Assembly: GCA_029552945.1 (NCBI GenBank)
Contig: JAKPDD010000048.1
Span: forward strand, 33,553-97,552
Origin: Spirochaetota bacterium
Lineage (GTDB): Bacteria > Spirochaetota > GWB1-36-13 > JAKPDD01
Length of the DNA: 64,000 nt
Direction of reading: 5' to 3'
Position numbers and translations under genes: made by a program. How positions within the stretch are numbered: position 1 is the stretch's first letter; every line of letters starts with the position of its first letter. Positions 59,546 through 64,000 of this stretch are shown here, piece by piece. Under the pieces are notes generated by a model. It worked only from the letters and a program-made list of their open reading frames with translations, was not told the DNA's origin and ran no database searches.

Positions 59546-62479
59546 TTAGTTTTCTACTATCTTATTCTTAAATTCATCAAAACTCTCAAACCAATAATTT
59601 TTATAACTTTCAAGAACTTTTGATATAGGATATTGAGTTTTAAAAAGCATTTTCATTTTTATTGTAAGTCCATCATATGAAAAACTTTTATCCTTGTTAT
59701 CAAATACTACCCTATATCCATCAATTTTTCTATACCCATCAGTATGTTCTGTTCCTTTTGGATCAATAAAAAGAATAGTATAATTATTATCTTTTTTTAA
59801 CCAGAAAATAAAATCTGGTTTAAACTTTTCTATTTTATTTGTTTTTGGTTGATAATATGGGATATAAACCTCATCCAGTGTTTCATCTATCTTAGAAAAA
59901 TACCACCAATCAAACTGTTTAAAAAAGTTGTTCTCTTTCTCTAAATAATTTTCCAGCTGATTAATGAAATCTACTTCGCTTTTGTGTTTTATAATATGAT
60001 GAATAAAATCTACTTTTTCAGATTCTGCCAAAGCAACAGGCAAATAATAATGATTTGCTAAGTACTTTATTTTTAATTTTTCATTTTTATTATATATTAC
60101 CTCAGATTCCTTTAGCATAGTTGTTGAAATATTTTCAATTTGTTTAGTATAATCATCAAGTGTAATTTTCCCTCTTTTAAAATCTTCTTTAAGACTTTCA
60201 GTTATATAACCTTTATCTTTATATTTTTTTACCTTTTCAATCTTTTCTCTTAATGAGTTTAATCTTTCTACTGTTATACTGATTCTTTTAAAATGTATAA
60301 TTTCTTCTTCAAGTTTTTTAAATGTTTTAAACTCTTTTACTTTATTAATAAAATGATTAAATATTCTTCCAAGTAAAAATTCTGGTTTTTTTATCTCGTT
60401 TTCTTCATTGCTCAGTATAAAATAATCATTGCATTTACTATTAAATCCTTCTTTTATTTTGTTTAACACCCTTAAATCACAGTCATATTTTACCAAACAA
60501 ACTCTTTCGCCTAAATAATTAAAATATTTTTTTACAAGTTCAAAATCATTCTTATTTATCTGAAATTTCAGAACATCTTTCTCTTCAACAATGATTTTAT
60601 CAGAATCTTTATAAACTGGTATTAATAATAATTTATCCTTTACTTCTGGATTAATTTCAAATAAATCACTAATTAACTCTTCCTGTTTTTCCTCTTTAAT
60701 GGTCTCTATAACTTCTCTTAAATTTTCTGCTTTTGTCCCAAAAACAAATAAAGTTTCAAGTGCTGGTATGTTATTTTTGATTTGATTAAACTCTTCATCT
60801 GTAATATCTCCATTATTATATAAAAATAGAAGTCTTTTTCTTTTATTTGGCAATGGTTCGATTCTAACTCCTCTACCCATTGATTGTAAGACAAACTTTC
60901 TTGCATCTGTTCCTTTCCCTATGTTTATATAAAGAACAATATTCGGGCGATTGCTATCCCATCCTTCATAAAACGCACGTGAGCCCATAAGGATTGTAAT
61001 ATCTGAATCATTATGATTTATTCTATCAAAGACACTTTTATTATCAAATTTTTCAACAATCTCATAACCTGATAATTTGTTTTTTATCCATTCTGAAATA
61101 TCACCGATTTTAATTAAACCAAATGGTTTTTCACTTGTTTTAAGTTTTAAAACAATCTCCTGCCTATTGCCTGGAATTTTTAAGACTTCTATTTTTCCAG
61201 GTTTATCAGAATTAAAAACATTTTCTAAAATATCTTTATAAGTAATATCTTTAATTATATTTTCATTAATTTGTATATTGTCATTTGAAAACTCATATTT
61301 ACCTTGAATTTCTTTTAAAATTTCATTTTTCGCCTCTCCTAAAACACCTTCATCCCATGTACCGTTTGCTATATTTACAATTTCATTAAAAAATAAAAAT
61401 AGATCAGAATCTTCTGTATTTACAGAGTTTACTAATGTAAGAATTAATGGTTTATGATAATATTTACCTTTAATCTCTCTCTTTTGCTTAAAGATATAAG
61501 TATACAGAAGCAAAATTTTAAGAATAATGATTTGCTTTTTTTTAACTGTGAAATCTTCTTTTTTATTTAACTCAGAAATATCACTTTTTGATATGTAAAT
61601 CTGTTTTCCATACCCATCCTGAATAAACTTTTCAAGATTAAAATTAAAAACGCAGGTTACAAAGTCAATAGCATCTGTAAAAGTTGCAGAAAAATTAAAT
61701 AAAAATCCATTTCTTGAAAGTATTGAATAAAATTGCTGTCTTTTACTATCTCCTTTGTCTCCCTTATGTGCTTCATCAAGTAAAATATACCAGTTACCAA
61801 AATTATCATAGTTACGAAAATCTATAATCTTATCTTTTTGTTCATCTGAAATTAAATCACTACGATAATAAAAAACATTTATCTCATTACCAAACTTTAA
61901 TCTATTTTCTCTTTTTACATATTCATAGCTTTTCAAATTATATAACTCAATAGATATACCATTGTTAGCACTATTAAACTCATCAATATGTTTTTTAAAC
62001 TGCTCCAATAAATCCTCACGATAAGATAAAAATAAAATATCCTTTTTTGGGATCTGATTATCTTTAATCAAATTAGCTAGTAACTCAATTAATTTTACAA
62101 TCACAAGAGTTTTTCCACTCCCTGTTGCCATCCAGAAACTCATTCTGTTAATAAAGTGATAAAATGAAATTTTATTATTATTAATCTGGTAATCATTGCT
62201 AAAATCTTCAAATATTTTTTTGTTTTTTGAATTTGTCAAATTAAGGTCGAAACTTTCATTTAACCCATTATTCTGATAAAAGTTATAAAACTCCTGTTTA
62301 TTAGATTTAAAATCAATATAGTATTTATATAATACCTTTATCGAATTTTTTAAAGCATTCTGTTGATAGTCAAACAATCTCTTGTTTTGTGAAAATTTTA
62401 CAAGATCAAAGTTTATCCACTCGGTAGGTAAACTATCCCAATTTATACTCTCTGCTATATTTTGTAGATAAAGTTTCAT
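59546..62479 (-). CDS. type III restriction enzyme Res-like SF2 helicase-nuclease
   Basis: WMATGSGKTLVIVKLIELL (Walker A), YILLDEAHKGDKGDSKR (DEAH), VLQSMGRGVRIEPLP (motif VI), C-terminal FKPDFIFWLKKDNNYTILFIDPKGTEH (PD-(D/E)xK-like). Confidence 0.88.
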   Translation of the reverse strand: MKLYLQNIAESINWDSLPTEWINFDLVKFSQNKRLFDYQQNALKNSIKVLYKYYIDFKSNKQEFYNFYQNNGLNESFDLNLTNSKNKKIFEDFSNDYQINNNKISFYHFINRMSFWMATGSGKTLVIVKLIELLANLIKDNQIPKKDILFLSYREDLLEQFKKHIDEFNSANNGISIELYNLKSYEYVKRENRLKFGNEINVFYYRSDLISDEQKDKIIDFRNYDNFGNWYILLDEAHKGDKGDSKRQQFYSILSRNGFLFNFSATFTDAIDFVTCVFNFNLEKFIQDGYGKQIYISKSDISELNKKEDFTVKKKQIIILKILLLYTYIFKQKREIKGKYYHKPLILTLVNSVNTEDSDLFLFFNEIVNIANGTWDEGVLGEAKNEILKEIQGKYEFSNDNIQINENIIKDITYKDILENVFNSDKPGKIEVLKIPGNRQEIVLKLKTSEKPFGLIKIGDISEWIKNKLSGYEIVEKFDNKSVFDRINHNDSDITILMGSRAFYEGWDSNRPNIVLYINIGKGTDARKFVLQSMGRGVRIEPLPNKRKRLLFLYNNGDITDEEFNQIKNNIPALETLFVFGTKAENLREVIETIKEEKQEELISDLFEINPEVKDKLLLIPVYKDSDKIIVEEKDVLKFQINKNDFELVKKYFNYLGERVCLVKYDCDLRVLNKIKEGFNSKCNDYFILSNEENEIKKPEFLLGRIFNHFINKVKEFKTFKKLEEEIIHFKRISITVERLNSLREKIEKVKKYKDKGYITESLKEDFKRGKITLDDYTKQIENISTTMLKESEVIYNKNEKLKIKYLANHYYLPVALAESEKVDFIHHIIKHKSEVDFINQLENYLEKENNFFKQFDWWYFSKIDETLDEVYIPYYQPKTNKIEKFKPDFIFWLKKDNNYTILFIDPKGTEHTDGYRKIDGYRVVFDNKDKSFSYDGLTIKMKMLFKTQYPISKVLESYKNYWFESFDEFKNKIVEN

Positions 62480-62984
62480 AATAAACCTCTTTAAAATTTA
62501 AATCTTTAAGCATTTGATACAAATCACAGGTATATAAGTTAAATTCTTTACAAACATTGGGTATAGGTATTCTATTCTTCTGGTCTTTATTGAATTTCTC
62601 AAAAGTAACTATTTTATAATTTTCTTTCTTACTTAAAGCAAAAGCTATAAGCCAGGGGTCTGCATTATCTTCTTTCATAAATTCATCGATAGCATTTCTT
62701 GTATAATGATTATTTTTACTTTCTGCCCATCTCATAAGTTCGGAATATTTTTGAATAACTTTTGGGTCTTTTGTATTTAAAAAATAATTTGAAAAATAAT
62801 TATTTGCCCATTCTTTAAGATTATTTTCACATCTATTAATTTCCTCTTTGACTTTATCTAAACTTGCTAATTTTCCATTTTCAGCTTTGTCTACTAAAAA
62901 ATTCCAAAAATTCATCCCAAAAGCAAAGCGATAAAAAGTATTAGCTGGTGTAATAAATATATTTGAGTCAAGTAAATAAATCAT
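62433..62984 (-). CDS. DUF4411-like PIN-domain protein
   Basis: YLLDSNIFITPANTFYRFAFGMNFWNFL; ADPWLIAFALSKKENYKIVTFE. Confidence 0.8.
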   Translation of the reverse strand: MIYLLDSNIFITPANTFYRFAFGMNFWNFLVDKAENGKLASLDKVKEEINRCENNLKEWANNYFSNYFLNTKDPKVIQKYSELMRWAESKNNHYTRNAIDEFMKEDNADPWLIAFALSKKENYKIVTFEKFNKDQKNRIPIPNVCKEFNLYTCDLYQMLKDLNFKEVYYETLSTKYSREYKLG

Positions 62985-64000
62985 TTTATTCTCTCAATTA
63001 GTTTATTAAATGCCTTAGCTTTCAATCCAGTAATTCTTAACATGTCTCGATAAATAATAATATTGTTATGGAAACCATTAATTAATATATTCAAAAATCT
63101 TTTACTTAAACGATGGGATGTTATAGCATAGAAATTACCACCGCCAGATTTCTGTTCATTTTTTATTTCCTTATTGTATAGATTATTTAATTGTTCATAA
63201 AATTCATTTTGAGTCATTAATTGAGTATCTAATAGTCTTCTTAATATTACTATCTGACTTACCTTAAAGTATCTAGCCAATTCTTCCAAATTATTTGTAT
63301 TTTGGTATTGTTTTATTAATTCACTTAAAGGAACTAAAAATTCAGCAGTACATACATCACAAAATTTTTCTATTTTATTCTCAGCAGATTGTAAATGGTG
63401 TAGATCAAAAGAAGCACTTTCTCCAATTAAAATATGAACAACTTCATGAATTAAAGTAAATATCTTTGCAGAAATAGCATCATTGTTATTGATAAAAATT
63501 ACAGGGGCAACATCATCATATAAAACAAATCCTCTAAATTCTTCTACATTCAATTTGCGATGAGTATTATTTTCAACAACTCCATTTATAAGAACAATTA
63601 TCCCTTTTTCCTCTGCTTTTTCTTTTAAATAGTTAAATGCTTCTCTCCATTTATTCATTTCACTTGCCCAATTATTCTTTATGTCAAAAATTGTTTTTAA
63701 CTCTTCAATTATTTTTTCTTTATTATAATCATCTTTATACTTTCCACAAAATTGTATTTTCTCCTGTCCCCATTCTAACAATATATATTTAGCCCATTCC
63801 TGTATTTTTTGTGCAAACATAACTGTATCTAATAATTCGTTAGAAGGTAAAAATAAAAGGTTTTTTTCAGTTCTATAATGTGTAATAGGATACTTTCTTT
63901 CAGGTAATTTTTCCAGGAAGAAATGCCCAAAAGGTACATGAAAAATTTTAGATAGTTTAACTAATTGTTTGTATGTAGGATAATCATCACCACTAACCCA
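62981..64000 (-). CDS. ImmA/IrrE-family Zn metallo-endopeptidase, N-terminus beyond window
   Basis: IFTLIHEVVHILIGESASFD (HExxH); frame stays open above the track start to 64000: WVSGDDYPTYKQLVKLSKIFHVPFGHFFLEKLPERKYPITHYRTEKNLLFLPSNELLDTV. Confidence 0.88.
   Translation of the reverse strand, partial: WVSGDDYPTYKQLVKLSKIFHVPFGHFFLEKLPERKYPITHYRTEKNLLFLPSNELLDTVMFAQKIQEWAKYILLEWGQEKIQFCGKYKDDYNKEKIIEELKTIFDIKNNWASEMNKWREAFNYLKEKAEEKGIIVLINGVVENNTHRKLNVEEFRGFVLYDDVAPVIFINNNDAISAKIFTLIHEVVHILIGESASFDLHHLQSAENKIEKFCDVCTAEFLVPLSELIKQYQNTNNLEELARYFKVSQIVILRRLLDTQLMTQNEFYEQLNNLYNKEIKNEQKSGGGNFYAITSHRLSKRFLNILINGFHNNIIIYRDMLRITGLKAKAFNKLIERIK

Overview
AT-rich, gene-dense bacterial chromosomal window with about 58 intact or near-intact protein genes, a six-tRNA cluster (minus strand, 38806-39297) and short intergenic gaps. 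The phylum is not provable from this sequence. The gene content (many lipoproteins and TPR proteins, partner-switching phosphatase/STAS/kinase parts, MCP, TonB-dependent receptor) fits a low-GC diderm, possibly Spirochaetota. Most of the window is housekeeping: argJ, argC, argG, hisB, hisS, a stand-alone AICAR transformylase, htpG, aat, rplU-prp-rpmA, pyrE, aroQ, ilvC, prs, mnmG, nth, queC, trmB and a GlnD-like gene. The items most worth follow-up are: (1) an overlapping three-gene minus-strand cassette at the right edge (ImmA/IrrE-type Zn peptidase, DUF4411-like PIN protein, orphan type III Res-like helicase-nuclease), a defence or toxin-antitoxin candidate; (2) a continuous ORF fusing a complete ATP-grasp enzyme to an FMN-dependent alpha-hydroxy-acid-dehydrogenase-like enzyme; (3) a small protein with an Hfq/Sm-like C-terminus ending in a YKHAI signature; (4) an MCP split by one in-frame TAG whose downstream part restores a symmetric signalling hairpin; (5) a prp gene broken by one base in an A9 tract, in a genome whose L27 lacks the Prp-cleaved extension; (6) a PseG-like/zinc-ribbon/methyltransferase fusion in an operon with a PPC-repeat lipoprotein. 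I saw no CRISPR array, IS element or prophage. All family calls come from reading motifs by eye; no database search was run.
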